Under the pieces are notes generated by a model that saw only the letters and a program-made list of their open reading frames with translations, searched no databases and had not been told where the DNA came from. From Martelella sp. HB161492 (GTDB taxonomy: Bacteria > Pseudomonadota > Alphaproteobacteria > Rhizobiales > Rhizobiaceae), in assembly GCF_013184775.1 (NCBI RefSeq), contig NZ_JAATVV010000001.1:496001-560000 (forward strand): 64,000 nucleotides of DNA. Direction: 5' to 3'. Positions 28,309 to 36,521 of this stretch are shown one piece after another. A program made the position numbers and the translations under genes. The stretch's first letter is position 1. Each line of letters starts with the position of its first letter.

Positions 28309-29074
28309 ACCTTACCGCACGGGATCCTTTGCCACCGCCCTGCTCGACCCCGAAGCTGTGGCGCCGGACACGATCCGCCACCCGTTCAGCGGTGCTGCAG
28401 CCACGCGCCTTGCCGTCTACCGCAACAATGTAACCGTCGGCCTGACCGAGGCGCTGCGCGCCATTTTCCCGGCCACCGCAGATCTTGTCGGCAGCACGAC
28501 ATTTGCGACACTGGCGCGCGACTTCATCCGCAAAAGCCCGCCGGCCTCACCCGTTCTGGCGGAATACGGCCATGATTTCCCGGACTTTCTCCAGCACAGT
28601 CCGCTTTCGCAAACCTTGTTCTTTCTCGCCGATGTCGCCCGGGTCGAACGTGCGGTGCTGACGGCCTTTCACGCCGCGGATTGCCAGACACTTGCTGCAG
28701 AGACCCTCACGGCAATCCCCCCTGAAAAGCTTGGCGCCCTGCGGCTTGCCGCGCACCCGGCTGCTGCCCTTATCTCCCTTTCCTCTTCGGCGGCAACCAT
28801 TGTCAAACGCTTCAGAAGCGGCACCGGTCTGGATGGCTTTGACCCGTCACCGCGGCAAACGGTGCTGGTAACGCGCCCGGCCTTTGATGTGGAACTGGAC
28901 ATACTGGAAGGCGGCGCCATTCCTTTTGTCACCGCGCTTCTCAATCGCTGCCCCCTTGCCGAAGCCCTCGATGCGGCCCTGGAATTCGACCCGGACTTCG
29001 CACCGTCAGCCGGCTTCTCGGTGATGCTTTCATCCGGCGCCTTTGCCGCCATCGCGCAGGAGATGCACTCATGA
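28301..29074 (+). CDS. bufC1: BufC/HvfC-type partner protein (DUF2063)
   Basis: A 257-aa protein with an N-terminal DUF2063 domain (about residues 1-95: FATALLDPEAV, LAVYRNNVTVGLTEALRAIFPA). Family members form a complex with the MNIO enzyme and help recognise the precursor leader. The C-terminal half is a less conserved domain. The start at 28301 overlaps the maturase stop, and its own stop overlaps the DoxX start (ATGA). Confidence 0.88.
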   Translation: MGEPYRTGSFATALLDPEAVAPDTIRHPFSGAAATRLAVYRNNVTVGLTEALRAIFPATADLVGSTTFATLARDFIRKSPPASPVLAEYGHDFPDFLQHSPLSQTLFFLADVARVERAVLTAFHAADCQTLAAETLTAIPPEKLGALRLAAHPAAALISLSSSAATIVKRFRSGTGLDGFDPSPRQTVLVTRPAFDVELDILEGGAIPFVTALLNRCPLAEALDAALEFDPDFAPSAGFSVMLSSGAFAAIAQEMHS

Positions 29075-29661
29075 CAGCGATCCACCTTCTGAGACGCCTG
29101 CACAACTGTGCGGTGGCATGGTCTGACAGGAGACTGAAGGACTGGCTTCCCGGGCTTTTCGCGCGCTTCGTTTTTGCAGCCGTGCTGCTGCCTTTCTTCA
29201 TCAGCGCGTTCCGCACCAAGGTGGAGCCCGGATTTTTCGGCTTCTTTCATATCCGTGCATCGGCCTGGTACCAGATCGCCTTGCCCGCCGTTGACGCTGC
29301 CGGCGGCGATCTGTCTCAGATTGGCCCCTTTCCCTGGGGGATGATCGTCCTGCTCGGCACCTATGCGGAAATCACTTTGCCGCTGCTGATCGTGTTCGGG
29401 CTTTTCACCCGGATCGCAGCGCTCGGCATGATCTGCTTTCTCGCGGTGATGAGCCTGGTCGACATCACCGTTCATCAGGTCGATGCGGCGACGATCGGTG
29501 CGCTTTTCGACCGCTTCCCGGATGCAGTCATTCTGGATCAGCGTCTCCTGTGGACCATCCCGCTGGTGCAGCTCGCCTTTTATGGTGCTGGTGCCGTGTC
29601 GCTGGATCGGCTTCTGGCGACATTGTGCCATGTGCATCGACCAACGAAGACGGCGCCCTGA
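29071..29661 (+). CDS. DoxX-family membrane protein of the bufferin operon
   Basis: A 196-aa integral membrane protein with about four helices (near residues 25-47, 85-110, 112-130, 155-175). DoxX proteins commonly end bufferin and related MNIO operons; a redox or export-related role is supposed but not established. The ATGA overlap with bufC1 ties it to the operon. Its stop codon lies in the loop of a GC-rich hairpin. Confidence 0.85.
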   Translation: MTAIHLLRRLHNCAVAWSDRRLKDWLPGLFARFVFAAVLLPFFISAFRTKVEPGFFGFFHIRASAWYQIALPAVDAAGGDLSQIGPFPWGMIVLLGTYAEITLPLLIVFGLFTRIAALGMICFLAVMSLVDITVHQVDAATIGALFDRFPDAVILDQRLLWTIPLVQLAFYGAGAVSLDRLLATLCHVHRPTKTAP

Positions 29662-29673
29662 ACGGGCGCCGTC
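29649..29673 (+). terminator. GC-rich hairpin at the end of the bufferin operon
   Basis: GACGGCGCCC and GGGCGCCGTC pair around TGAAC, which includes the DoxX stop codon. No T-run follows, so termination is inferred from its position between convergent genes. Confidence 0.5.
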
Positions 29674-29702
29674 ACAAAAATCTGCAGGGCAGGATGGCCT
29701 TA

Positions 29703-30191
29703 TCAGGCGGCCGTCATGGCCTCTTCGCGTTTCACTTCGGCCGGAATGGTCTTCATCCCTTCGCCGGCGCTCGTCTCAATGGCGATACGGCGCGGTTTCA
29801 TGGCTTCGGGAATATTGCGGAGCAATTCCACATGCAGCAGGCCATTCTTCAGTGAGGCGCCACGCACTTCCATGTGATCGGCAAGCTGGAAGCGGCGCTC
29901 GAATGCGCGCTTGGCAATGCCGCGATAGAGATATTCGCTGCCTTCATCCTCTTCCTCGAGCTTTTCACCCTTGACCGTCAGCACATTGGCATGGGCTTCG
30001 ATCGAAAGCTCGTTTTCACCGAAACCGGCAACGGCCATGGAGATGCGATAGGCATTCTCACCGGTGCGTTCGATATTGTAGGGGGGGTAGGCAGGCGACT
30101 GGTCGGGCTGGCCCATCGTGTCCAGAAGATTGAACAGGCGATCGAAACCAACCGTGGAACGATAGAGCGGCGAAAAATCAACGTTACGCAT
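29703..30191 (-). CDS. Small heat-shock protein Hsp20 (IbpA type)
   Basis: A 162-aa alpha-crystallin-type chaperone that holds unfolding proteins. The N-terminus [20 protein letters not shown] is typical of the IbpA/HspA class, the central domain runs from about residue 35 to 125 ([21 protein letters not shown], ending [17 protein letters not shown]), and the IXI-type anchor motif follows. The start at 30191 is preceded by AAAGGAGGA, which is embedded in a ROSE-like RNA thermometer; an RpoH-like promoter lies further upstream. Together these give the usual rhizobial double heat control. Confidence 0.95.
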   Translation of the reverse strand: MRNVDFSPLYRSTVGFDRLFNLLDTMGQPDQSPAYPPYNIERTGENAYRISMAVAGFGENELSIEAHANVLTVKGEKLEEEDEGSEYLYRGIAKRAFERRFQLADHMEVRGASLKNGLLHVELLRNIPEAMKPRRIAIETSAGEGMKTIPAEVKREEAMTAA

Positions 30192-30286
30192 GATGTCCTC
30201 CTTTGAGCGACTTTGCGATGTTAACCAACCGGTGTCCCGTAAGCGGCAACGACCGGTGGCGGATGCGAACCCATTCGGCATCCGCG
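30192..30286 (-). promoter_or_regulatory. ROSE-type RNA thermometer in the hsp20 leader
   Basis: Reading on the minus strand, the leader has a strong first hairpin (GCGGATGC/GCATCCGC), a second helix formed by two ACCGGT blocks, and a last short hairpin in which UCGCU (the UYGCU motif of ROSE elements) faces the AAAGGAGGA ribosome-binding site three bases later. In known ROSE elements this weak helix, with its G-G pair, melts at heat-shock temperature. Confidence 0.72.
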
Positions 30287-30294
30287 TATCGAAA

Positions 30295-30323
30295 AGTTGG
30301 GTATTGCCTCAAACCATTTCAAG
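30295..30323 (-). promoter_or_regulatory. RpoH (sigma-32)-like promoter of hsp20
   Basis: On the minus strand CTTGAAA (30323-30317) is followed 15 bases later by CCCAACT (30301-30295), close to the CTTGAAA / CCCATNT consensus. It sits just upstream of the ROSE leader. Confidence 0.6.
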
Positions 30324-30719
30324 AGGCTACAATTGCGCTCGGACAAGAGGAGCGGGGGATCGAACAGCATCTGATGATCAAGGCATTTCCAAAACGGTTT
30401 GGCGTTTATGAACCGGATCTGAATAGCCTGTTGTCGTTGCGTTCAGCTTATCTGTTGCATCTCTTTCTGGCCGGGATTACGGCGCACCCGTCCCGGCATC
30501 GTCAATACTCTTGACCCAGTATTGGCGATCTTCTTGACCGGAACCTCCCGCTTCTACCCCTGTATAAGCGGACGGTTCCGGTTCTTTTCTGATCCTCGTC
30601 ATGATCGATTGAAACAGCTGGCGCAGCGACTATATGCCCGTTCAGGCATTCTTGATGCCGGTGACCCGTTTCAGACTTTGTCGGCATTGCCATTGCAAGA
30701 TCACACGCCCCAGAATCAC
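30324..30719. other. Gap between the hsp20 promoter and the lysophospholipase gene
   Basis: About 400 bases in which I recognise no gene or RNA. The frame of the downstream lysophospholipase gene is open from 30522, but only TTG codons could start it there, without a ribosome-binding site, so part of this gap may in fact be its N-terminus. Confidence 0.4.
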
Positions 30720-31634
30720 ATGCTCCAGAATCACGCCCCCAGGGGCCACGAGACGAATTGGCTTTCCCGCCCGGACGGGATCCGGCTGCGCTTTGGCCTC
30801 TTTCCCGCGCCCGCCGCATCGGCAACGGTCCTGATTGTCACCGGACGCTCCGAATATATCGAGAAGTACCACGAGACCGCTGCTGATCTTGGCCAGGCCG
30901 GCTATGCCTGTGCCGTGCTTGATCTGCGCGGCCAGGGCGGCTCGACACGCATCACGGCCGATCAGCGCGCCGGGCATGTCAACCGCTTCAGCGACTATAC
31001 GGAAGATCTTAAGGCTTTCATCGATCAGGTGCGAAAGGCCGGCCTGCCGGCGCCCTTCTTCCTCATGGGCCATTCGCTTGGCGGGTTGATAGCACTTTCA
31101 GCAGCCGCACAATTGCAGCATAAACTTGCCGGACTGATCCTTTGTGCGCCCTTTACCGGCCTGGCCGGGCGACAGCTGCCGGCGGCTGCGCTGCGTCCGA
31201 TTGCCCGCGCACTGGCGATGATCGGCTTTGCCGCACGCCCCGTCGGCCGCCATGAAGAACCGCCCGGCTTTGCCCAGCAATCGCTGACCTCGGACCAAGA
31301 CCGCTATCAGCGCAATATGGAGGCGGCCCGCGGCACGAATTACATTCTCGGTGCCCCGACCTTCGGCTGGGTTGCCGAGGCACTGGGGCAGATCGCCCGC
31401 ATCACCCGTCCGCATGCGCTGTCCCGGATCGAGTTGCCTGTGCTCTTGCTGTCGGCCGGGCGCGACACGATCATCCCGCCCGCCACCCAGCGACGCATTG
31501 CCAGACAGATCAAGACATGCCGGCTGGTGGAAATTCCCGGAGCGGGCCATGAAATCCTGCAGGAGAGAGATCCGTTGCGGGCAAAGGCAATAACCGCCAT
31601 CGTTGATTTTCTTGGTGAAAATCTCAACCGTTGA
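30720..31634 (+). CDS. Alpha/beta hydrolase, lysophospholipase (PldB/monoacylglycerol lipase type)
   Basis: A serine hydrolase of 304 aa from the ATG at 30720; upstream TTG codons could add up to 66 residues. The fold starts at NWLSRPDGIRLRFG, with VLIVTGRSEYIEKY, DLRGQGGST and the nucleophile elbow MGHSLGG. The acid is in SAGRDTIIPP and the His in GAGHEIL. It is predicted to hydrolyse lysophospholipids or monoacylglycerols. Its last 11 bases overlap the convergent hisN-like gene. Confidence 0.85.
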   Translation: MLQNHAPRGHETNWLSRPDGIRLRFGLFPAPAASATVLIVTGRSEYIEKYHETAADLGQAGYACAVLDLRGQGGSTRITADQRAGHVNRFSDYTEDLKAFIDQVRKAGLPAPFFLMGHSLGGLIALSAAAQLQHKLAGLILCAPFTGLAGRQLPAAALRPIARALAMIGFAARPVGRHEEPPGFAQQSLTSDQDRYQRNMEAARGTNYILGAPTFGWVAEALGQIARITRPHALSRIELPVLLLSAGRDTIIPPATQRRIARQIKTCRLVEIPGAGHEILQERDPLRAKAITAIVDFLGENLNR

Positions 31635-32397
31635 GAATTGCCAGCGCTTCTGCATGCAGGCCGGCACTTCCGGCGGCGACGATATCACCACCCTGTTCCG
31701 GCCGGCCGCCGCTCCAGCTGGTGATGACACCGCCAGCCTGCTCGATCAGCGGAATAAGCGCTGCAATATCATAGGGTTTCAGGCCACTCTCGACAGCCAG
31801 GTCCACATGTCCGGCCGCGACCATGGCAAAGGCATAGCAATCCGTCCCGTAGCGGGCGAGCCGGACCTCGTTCTCAAGCCGGTTATAACGCTCCAGCGCC
31901 CGAGCCTCCATGATCCGCGGAGAGGTGGTGAAAAGCGTGGCATTGGCAAGCCCGCCGCAATCGCGCGTCTTGAGGGTCACATCGCCGCCGGGCCCGGCAT
32001 AATGCGTCATCTCGCCGTCAGCAAAAAAGCGCTCGCCGGTGAAAGGCTGATCCATCAGCCCCATGAAGGCGCGGCCATTGCGATAGAGCCCGATCAGCGT
32101 TCCCCAGACCGGCAGCCCGGAGATGAAGGCGCGCGTTCCGTCAATCGGGTCGATGACCCAGACATATTCGCGATCAAGGCCGACATTGCCATGCTCCTCC
32201 CCCAATATGCCGTGATCGGGAAAGACTTCGGAAATCAATGCCCGGATGGCTGCTTCCGCTGCGCGATCGCCCTCGGTCACCGGATCGAACCCGCCCTTCT
32301 CCTTGTTGTCGATGCTGAGCCGGCTGCGAAAACGCGGAAGGGTCTCAGCTCTGGCGGCGTCAGCCAGGCGGAAAAAGAAATCACGATCGGGAAACAT
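31624..32397 (-). CDS. hisN: Inositol-monophosphatase-family phosphatase (histidinol-phosphatase type)
   Basis: A 257-aa Mg-dependent, Li-sensitive-type phosphatase. Metal motifs are GGFDPVTEGDRAAE, ILGEEHG, WVIDPIDGTRAFISG and the C-terminal SGLKPYDIAALIPLIEQAGG. The sequence is of the class annotated as histidinol-phosphatase HisN in rhizobia, but inositol-phosphate activity cannot be excluded. The ATG at 32397 has an AAGGA box; a TTG codon directly before it extends the frame by one residue. The MmgR sRNA gene lies upstream, beyond a dispersed repeat. Confidence 0.85.
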   Translation of the reverse strand: MFPDRDFFFRLADAARAETLPRFRSRLSIDNKEKGGFDPVTEGDRAAEAAIRALISEVFPDHGILGEEHGNVGLDREYVWVIDPIDGTRAFISGLPVWGTLIGLYRNGRAFMGLMDQPFTGERFFADGEMTHYAGPGGDVTLKTRDCGGLANATLFTTSPRIMEARALERYNRLENEVRLARYGTDCYAFAMVAAGHVDLAVESGLKPYDIAALIPLIEQAGGVITSWSGGRPEQGGDIVAAGSAGLHAEALAILNG

Positions 32398-32439
32398 CAA
32401 AAGGGTCCTTGCAGAAATATTCGGCGGTCATGCCCATCC

Positions 32440-32543
32440 TAGCGCATCGGCTCGAAAACCGGAATCGATTTTCGAAAAGAACGATGCGTAGATTCAATAA
32501 GATAGAGCTTCCTGCTGCGTCCAAAAGGATGCACGGCGCTCCA
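32440..32543 (+). repeat. Mosaic palindromic intergenic repeat, copy B
   Basis: The same two modules as copy A at 4215, in the same orientation: the GCATCG...CGATGC long hairpin, a GATTCAATAAGATAGAGC linker and the TGCGTCC-AAAA-GGATGCA hairpin with one G-T pair. It lies upstream of the hisN-like gene. The stretch from 32544 to the sRNA promoter holds nothing that I recognise. Confidence 0.85.
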
Positions 32544-32747
32544 GAGAGCTTTTTGATCCGATGGAATCAGATCGTCGCGCTAAGCGTTATTTTTGCCGCA
32601 GGCTCCAGCCGATCACAGGATCTTTCCAGACAGATCAACCTCACCCGCTGTCGCGAGCGACAATGCGGCTTGCGCCGATCAAAGAAACGGCAGAAAGGCT
32701 ATTTTTTGAGCACTATTGCCCTTTGCGTAAATTTCAGGCAGCCAAGC

Positions 32748-32776
32748 TTGACATTATTGTAAGGCGACAGTATTGT
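32748..32776 (+). promoter_or_regulatory. Sigma-70 promoter of the MmgR-type sRNA
   Basis: A perfect TTGACA (32748-32753), a 17-base spacer and TATTGT (32771-32776), with the expected start of transcription at about 32783. Confidence 0.85.
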
Positions 32777-32782
32777 GAACTT

Positions 32783-32859
32783 ACAGTCTTTCGACTGTGA
32801 ATACCCTCCTTGGGTGTTTCCTCCCTAGACTTAACCGCGCCCGAGGCGCGGTTTTTTTT
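32783..32859 (+). ncRNA. mmgR: MmgR (alpha-r8, suhB-family) trans-acting small RNA
   Basis: A 77-nt transcript is predicted between a near-consensus promoter and a textbook terminator. It begins with an ACAGTC-TTTC-GACTGT hairpin, has a central CCCTCC TTGGG region with the family's unpaired TTTCCTCCCT motif, and ends in the CCGCGCC/GGCGCGG terminator with eight Ts. In rhizobia this RNA (Rfam suhB family) is Hfq-dependent, responds to nitrogen status and limits polyhydroxybutyrate storage. As here, it lies beside an N-formylglutamate amidohydrolase gene and cpdR. The CU-rich motif would pair with ribosome-binding sites of target mRNAs. Confidence 0.85.
32835..32859 (+). terminator. Intrinsic terminator of the sRNA
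   Basis: CCGCGCC-CGA-GGCGCGG followed by eight T residues. Confidence 0.95.
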
Positions 32860-32885
32860 CGAAACATGACCGGCAATAGGGCCCG

Positions 32886-33791
32886 TTATTCGGCAGCGAG
32901 ACGCGGCGCGCCGAGAATTTCGGCGGCCTGCAGCGCGAACTCGGCAATAAAGAGGGTCAGCGCCTGTTTCAGCGCAGGAAATTCCGGCCGGCGCTGAAGC
33001 GTTTCCTCATCGACATAAAGCCTTCGTGACACCTCGACCTGAAGGGCATGCACGTCATTGGCGGGCCGCCCGTAATATTCGGTGATGAAGCCGCCGGCAT
33101 AGGGCTTGTTGTAGACGGTTGAAAAGCCCATCCGCTCGAAGATCGATACCGCCGCATAGGATAGTGCGCGCGATGCGCTGGTGCCAAACCGGTCGCCGAT
33201 GATGATATCCGGCTTACGCCGATAGCTGCCGGCCGACACCGAACCGGGCATGGAATGACAATCGACCAGAATGGCATGACCAAAATCGCGTTTTGTCTCG
33301 CGCAGCAATGTCTTCAGGCTGGCATGATAGGGCTTGTAGATATTGTCGATGCGAAATGCAGCCTCTTCCGCCGGCAGACGGTCTTCATAGATATCCATAT
33401 TTTCCGCAACAATGCGCGGAATGGTGCCAAGACCCGCGGCAACGCGCACCGATGTCGTATTGGCATGAGCCGGCAGATCGCCATCAAACATGCGCGGATC
33501 GAGCTCGTAAGGCTCCCGGTTCACATCGAGGAAGGCGCGCGGAAAGAAGGCGCGCTGCAACGGCGCCCCACAGGCCGGTGCCGCTGCGAAGAGCTCGTCA
33601 ACGAAGACATCCTCCGATCGGCGCACCTCATGCGCATCAAGACGCGCGGCGGCCAGAAAGGCCGGCGGATAGACGCGGCCCGAATGCGGCGAGTTGAAGA
33701 CCAGCGGCACGGTCTGCACCTCCGGCCGGATCACCTCGAAATATAAAGTTTCACCCACAGGGGCATCGCCCCCCTCATTGTCGTCGTTCAT
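32886..33791 (-). CDS. N-formylglutamate amidohydrolase family protein
   Basis: A 301-aa zinc-hydrolase-like protein of the FGase family, which in the histidine-utilisation pathway deformylates N-formylglutamate to glutamate and formate. Recognisable parts are LVFNSPHSGRVYP, the RSEDVFVDELFAA segment, the metal-site-like VDCHSMPGS and the C-terminal VEVSRRLYVDEET. No hut genes are adjacent, so the real substrate could be another N-formyl or amidohydrolase substrate. The start at 33791 has an AAGG box; an ATG nine codons upstream is possible. It converges on the MmgR terminator. Confidence 0.88.
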   Translation of the reverse strand: MNDDNEGGDAPVGETLYFEVIRPEVQTVPLVFNSPHSGRVYPPAFLAAARLDAHEVRRSEDVFVDELFAAAPACGAPLQRAFFPRAFLDVNREPYELDPRMFDGDLPAHANTTSVRVAAGLGTIPRIVAENMDIYEDRLPAEEAAFRIDNIYKPYHASLKTLLRETKRDFGHAILVDCHSMPGSVSAGSYRRKPDIIIGDRFGTSASRALSYAAVSIFERMGFSTVYNKPYAGGFITEYYGRPANDVHALQVEVSRRLYVDEETLQRRPEFPALKQALTLFIAEFALQAAEILGAPRLAAE

Positions 33792-33958
33792 GTTGCCTTC
33801 TGTCGCTGTTTTCGGCATGAAATCTTAAGCGGTCGATTCGACGCTGCCAAGCCCTGCACTGATGCAGGATGAGGCGACGTCTTCACCGCTTGTTTACCCG
33901 GCCAGGCCTATCAAGGGGGCTGGGATAAATGCCGGTATTCCGGGGATGGTTAAGCTCA

Positions 33959-34321
33959 ATGGTACTCAAGATCCTTCTTGCCGAAGATGACAATGATATG
34001 CGCCGCTTTCTGGTCAAGGCGCTGGAACGGGCGGGCTATCAGGTCGCATCGTTCGATAACGGCGCCAGCGCCTATGACCGGCTGCGCGAAGAACCCTTCT
34101 CGCTGCTGCTGACCGATATCGTCATGCCAGAGATGGACGGGATCGAACTGGCACGCCGTGCGACCGAACTCGACCCGGACCTCAGGGTGATCTTCATCAC
34201 CGGCTTTGCCGCTGTCGCGCTCAATGCCGATTCGCAGGCCCCGCGCGACGCAAAGGTGCTGTCCAAGCCCTTCCATCTGCGCGATCTGGTTGACGAAGTG
34301 GAAAAAGTTCTGGCGGCCTGA
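33959..34321 (+). CDS. cpdR: CpdR single-domain response regulator
   Basis: A 120-aa receiver domain without output domain. Asp10/Asp11 and Asp53 (in LLTDIVMPEMDG) form the phosphorylation site, and the KPFHLRDLVDEVEK end is the CpdR signature. In alphaproteobacteria, unphosphorylated CpdR takes ClpXP to the cell pole for degradation of cell-cycle regulators, and the CckA-ChpT relay phosphorylates it to block this. The ATG at 33959 gives the usual length; an ATG ten codons upstream is also possible. It stands alone. Confidence 0.95.
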   Translation: MVLKILLAEDDNDMRRFLVKALERAGYQVASFDNGASAYDRLREEPFSLLLTDIVMPEMDGIELARRATELDPDLRVIFITGFAAVALNADSQAPRDAKVLSKPFHLRDLVDEVEKVLAA

Positions 34322-34416
34322 ACGGCGCTTTTGCCTGTAATATCGGCCACCGACAAAAAAGCTTCAAAAAGCTATTGACGCGGCGGCCAGATTTTGAAAT
34401 ACACCGCGCCACGGAT

Positions 34417-34491
<75 letters not shown>

Positions 34492-34507
34492 TCCAATTCT
34501 TTGTTTC

Positions 34508-34545
34508 AAAAAGGCTTTCGGGAAAAACGAGAGCCTTTTTGCTTT
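34508..34545 (+). terminator. Intrinsic terminator of the tRNA-Val gene
   Basis: AAAAAGGCTTTCG pairs with CGAGAGCCTTTTT (one mismatch), followed by GCTTTT, 17 bases after the tRNA. Confidence 0.85.
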
Positions 34546-34708
34546 TCAGCTTCGTAAAGACCGGATACGCCGCCGGCATTGCCGGCAGAACAGTTGACGG
34601 CAGCGCAATTGGCAGTAATTCTCCTGCCTGCACAGCCCCAGAAAATCGCTGACATCACCATTCGGTGCCCCTGCTGAGATTTAGACGAAAACAGGAAGAG
34701 GCGTGATC

Positions 34709-35251
34709 ATGGACGAAGTTGAAATCGACGGTATGGCGGCTGACGCGATCATCGTGATGGGTGTCAGCGGCTGCGGCAAATCTTCAACCGCCGCGCTGCT
34801 GGCGGCGCGGATCGGCGCCCGTTTCATCGAGGGGGATGCCCTGCACCCGCGTGCCAATATCGAGAAGATGCGCAAGGGCATTCCGCTTGACGACGATGAC
34901 CGCTGGCCCTGGCTGGACAAAATCGGTGCCGTCCTCAGTGAAGCGGTTGCCAGCGGCACGCCAGTCATCGTCAGTTGCTCGGCCCTGAAAAGAGCCTATC
35001 GCGACCGGTTGCGTAAGGCCACCGGCGGACCACTCGCCTTTGTCTATCTCGAGGGCACGGAGGATGTCCTTGCCGCCCGCATGAGCCGGCGCGAAGGCCA
35101 TTTCATGCCCTTGTCGCTGCTGAAAAGCCAGATCGCAACGCTGGAAGTGCCAACGGGCGAAACCGGCGTCGTTGCCGTGCCGATCGCTGGCACACCGGAA
35201 GAGATCTGCGCGGCCGCACTGCAGCAACTTTCGGCACTGCGCTTCACCTGA
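34709..35251 (+). CDS. gntK: Gluconokinase
   Basis: A 180-aa P-loop kinase that phosphorylates D-gluconate to 6-phosphogluconate for the Entner-Doudoroff/pentose phosphate routes. It shows the Walker A motif VMGVSGCGKSS, FIEGDALHP, the RWPWLDKIG segment and CSALKRAYRDRLR. AGGAAGAGG lies seven bases before the ATG at 34709; a GTG two codons earlier is the alternative. It converges on the LacI-type regulator and may supply the sugar-acid branch near the alpha-glycoside locus, although it is not in that operon. Confidence 0.92.
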   Translation: MDEVEIDGMAADAIIVMGVSGCGKSSTAALLAARIGARFIEGDALHPRANIEKMRKGIPLDDDDRWPWLDKIGAVLSEAVASGTPVIVSCSALKRAYRDRLRKATGGPLAFVYLEGTEDVLAARMSRREGHFMPLSLLKSQIATLEVPTGETGVVAVPIAGTPEEICAAALQQLSALRFT

Positions 35252-35268
35252 GCGCCAAGCCGCAACGC

Positions 35269-36309
35269 TCAAGCGCCGACAGACGGCGGATCGCTTTCAC
35301 CTTCGACAAGCTCCATCGGCCAAACGATCTGCGGCGCCGTTCCGGCATATTCCTCGGCAAAGGCCGGCAGGGTCGACAGCAAGCTTTCGCCAAGCCGCGT
35401 CCCCACGGCCTCGGCATCCAGGCCGAAGCAGGTGACCCGCGGCAGCAGAAAGCGGCCGACCGGGCTTTCGCGTTCGGCGATGATGGCCAGATCCCTGCCC
35501 GGCACAAGCCCTTCCTCGCCGAGCCGCCGATAAAGCCCGACCGACATCATCTCGGCATTGAGAATGATGGCGGTCGGCCGCGGCTCCAGCGCAAGGATGC
35601 GGCTTGCCACCGCATAGCCGCCACTTTCCTGCCCCGGGGCCCGGAAGACCAGCTCCGGATCGAAGGCGAGACCGCGTGCAGCAAGGCCACGGCGGTAGCC
35701 ATTGAGGAACAGCTGGCAGAGATTGACCTCGGTATCGGGAACAGCAACCGCGATCCGGCGATGGCCGCGATCATAAAGCCGCTCGACCGCCTGTTCAGCA
35801 ATGCCCTCGAAATCGAGATCAATCCAACGCGCATCGGCTCCGGCCGACTGGCTGCGCCCGAGCGCGACAAAGGGCATGCCGGCCCGCTTGAGAAAGGCAA
35901 AGCGCGGATCGACAACCCGTGTTGCCGAAATGATCACCGCATCGACAATCCGGCGCGCAACCATGCGCTTCAGATAGGCATCCTGCGCCTCATCACGCGG
36001 ACAGAGCAGCAGGATCAGATCAAGGCCATGGCGAGCCAGCACCGCCTGCAGACCACTGATAACGCGCGGAAAGAAATTCTCCGACGCTGAACCGACCGCC
36101 GAATCCTGCTCCAGGATCAGCCCGACCGTCCGGCTCGCGCCCTGCCGCAGGCTTCGGCCGGCCTGGTTGGGCACATAGCCGAGCCGCTCTGCCGCTTCCA
36201 GCACCCGGCGCCGCGTTTCGGGATTGACATCCGCCTTTCCGTTCAGGGCCCGCGACACCGTCCCGATCGAGATTTCGAGATGCTCAGCGAGCTGGCGAAT
36301 CCCTTTCAT
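35269..36309 (-). CDS. LacI-family transcriptional regulator of the sugar locus
   Basis: A 346-aa repressor: helix-turn-helix at residues 1-50 (IRQLAEHLEISIGTVSRALNG, then the hinge helix) and a periplasmic-binding-protein-like effector domain (about 60-335; GLILEQDSAVGSASENFF). It resembles AglR-type regulators of alpha-glucoside uptake. It is divergent from the ABC transporter operon, and the gap contains a perfect CGTAAACGTTTACG palindrome, the likely operator. The start at 36309 has a GGGAGGA box. Confidence 0.92.
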   Translation of the reverse strand: MKGIRQLAEHLEISIGTVSRALNGKADVNPETRRRVLEAAERLGYVPNQAGRSLRQGASRTVGLILEQDSAVGSASENFFPRVISGLQAVLARHGLDLILLLCPRDEAQDAYLKRMVARRIVDAVIISATRVVDPRFAFLKRAGMPFVALGRSQSAGADARWIDLDFEGIAEQAVERLYDRGHRRIAVAVPDTEVNLCQLFLNGYRRGLAARGLAFDPELVFRAPGQESGGYAVASRILALEPRPTAIILNAEMMSVGLYRRLGEEGLVPGRDLAIIAERESPVGRFLLPRVTCFGLDAEAVGTRLGESLLSTLPAFAEEYAGTAPQIVWPMELVEGESDPPSVGA

Positions 36310-36343
36310 TTCACGTTTTCCTCCCGTGAGTGACGTACATCTA

Positions 36344-36387
36344 TTGACACTTCGCATTCTGCAGGTCTATCGTCGTAAACGTTTACG
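36344..36387 (+). promoter_or_regulatory. Promoter and LacI-type operator of the sugar ABC operon
   Basis: TTGACA at 36344-36349 is a consensus -35 box; a weak -10 lies near 36366-36371 (TCTATC). Directly downstream, at the expected start of transcription, is the perfect 14-bp palindrome CGTAAACGTTTACG (36374-36387), with the central CG step typical of LacI-family operators. Repressor bound there would block initiation. Confidence 0.7.
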
Positions 36388-36521
36388 GCGCCCGTTACGA
36401 GCATTTTCCAACGTGAAGAGCCGAAATTGCCTTGAAAGCAATCAGGCCGCGAACTGGGAGAATCGCCCGAGCCTGCGCCGACGAGCCATCAATTCTGACA
36501 TCGAAGTTTCGGGAGGACTTC

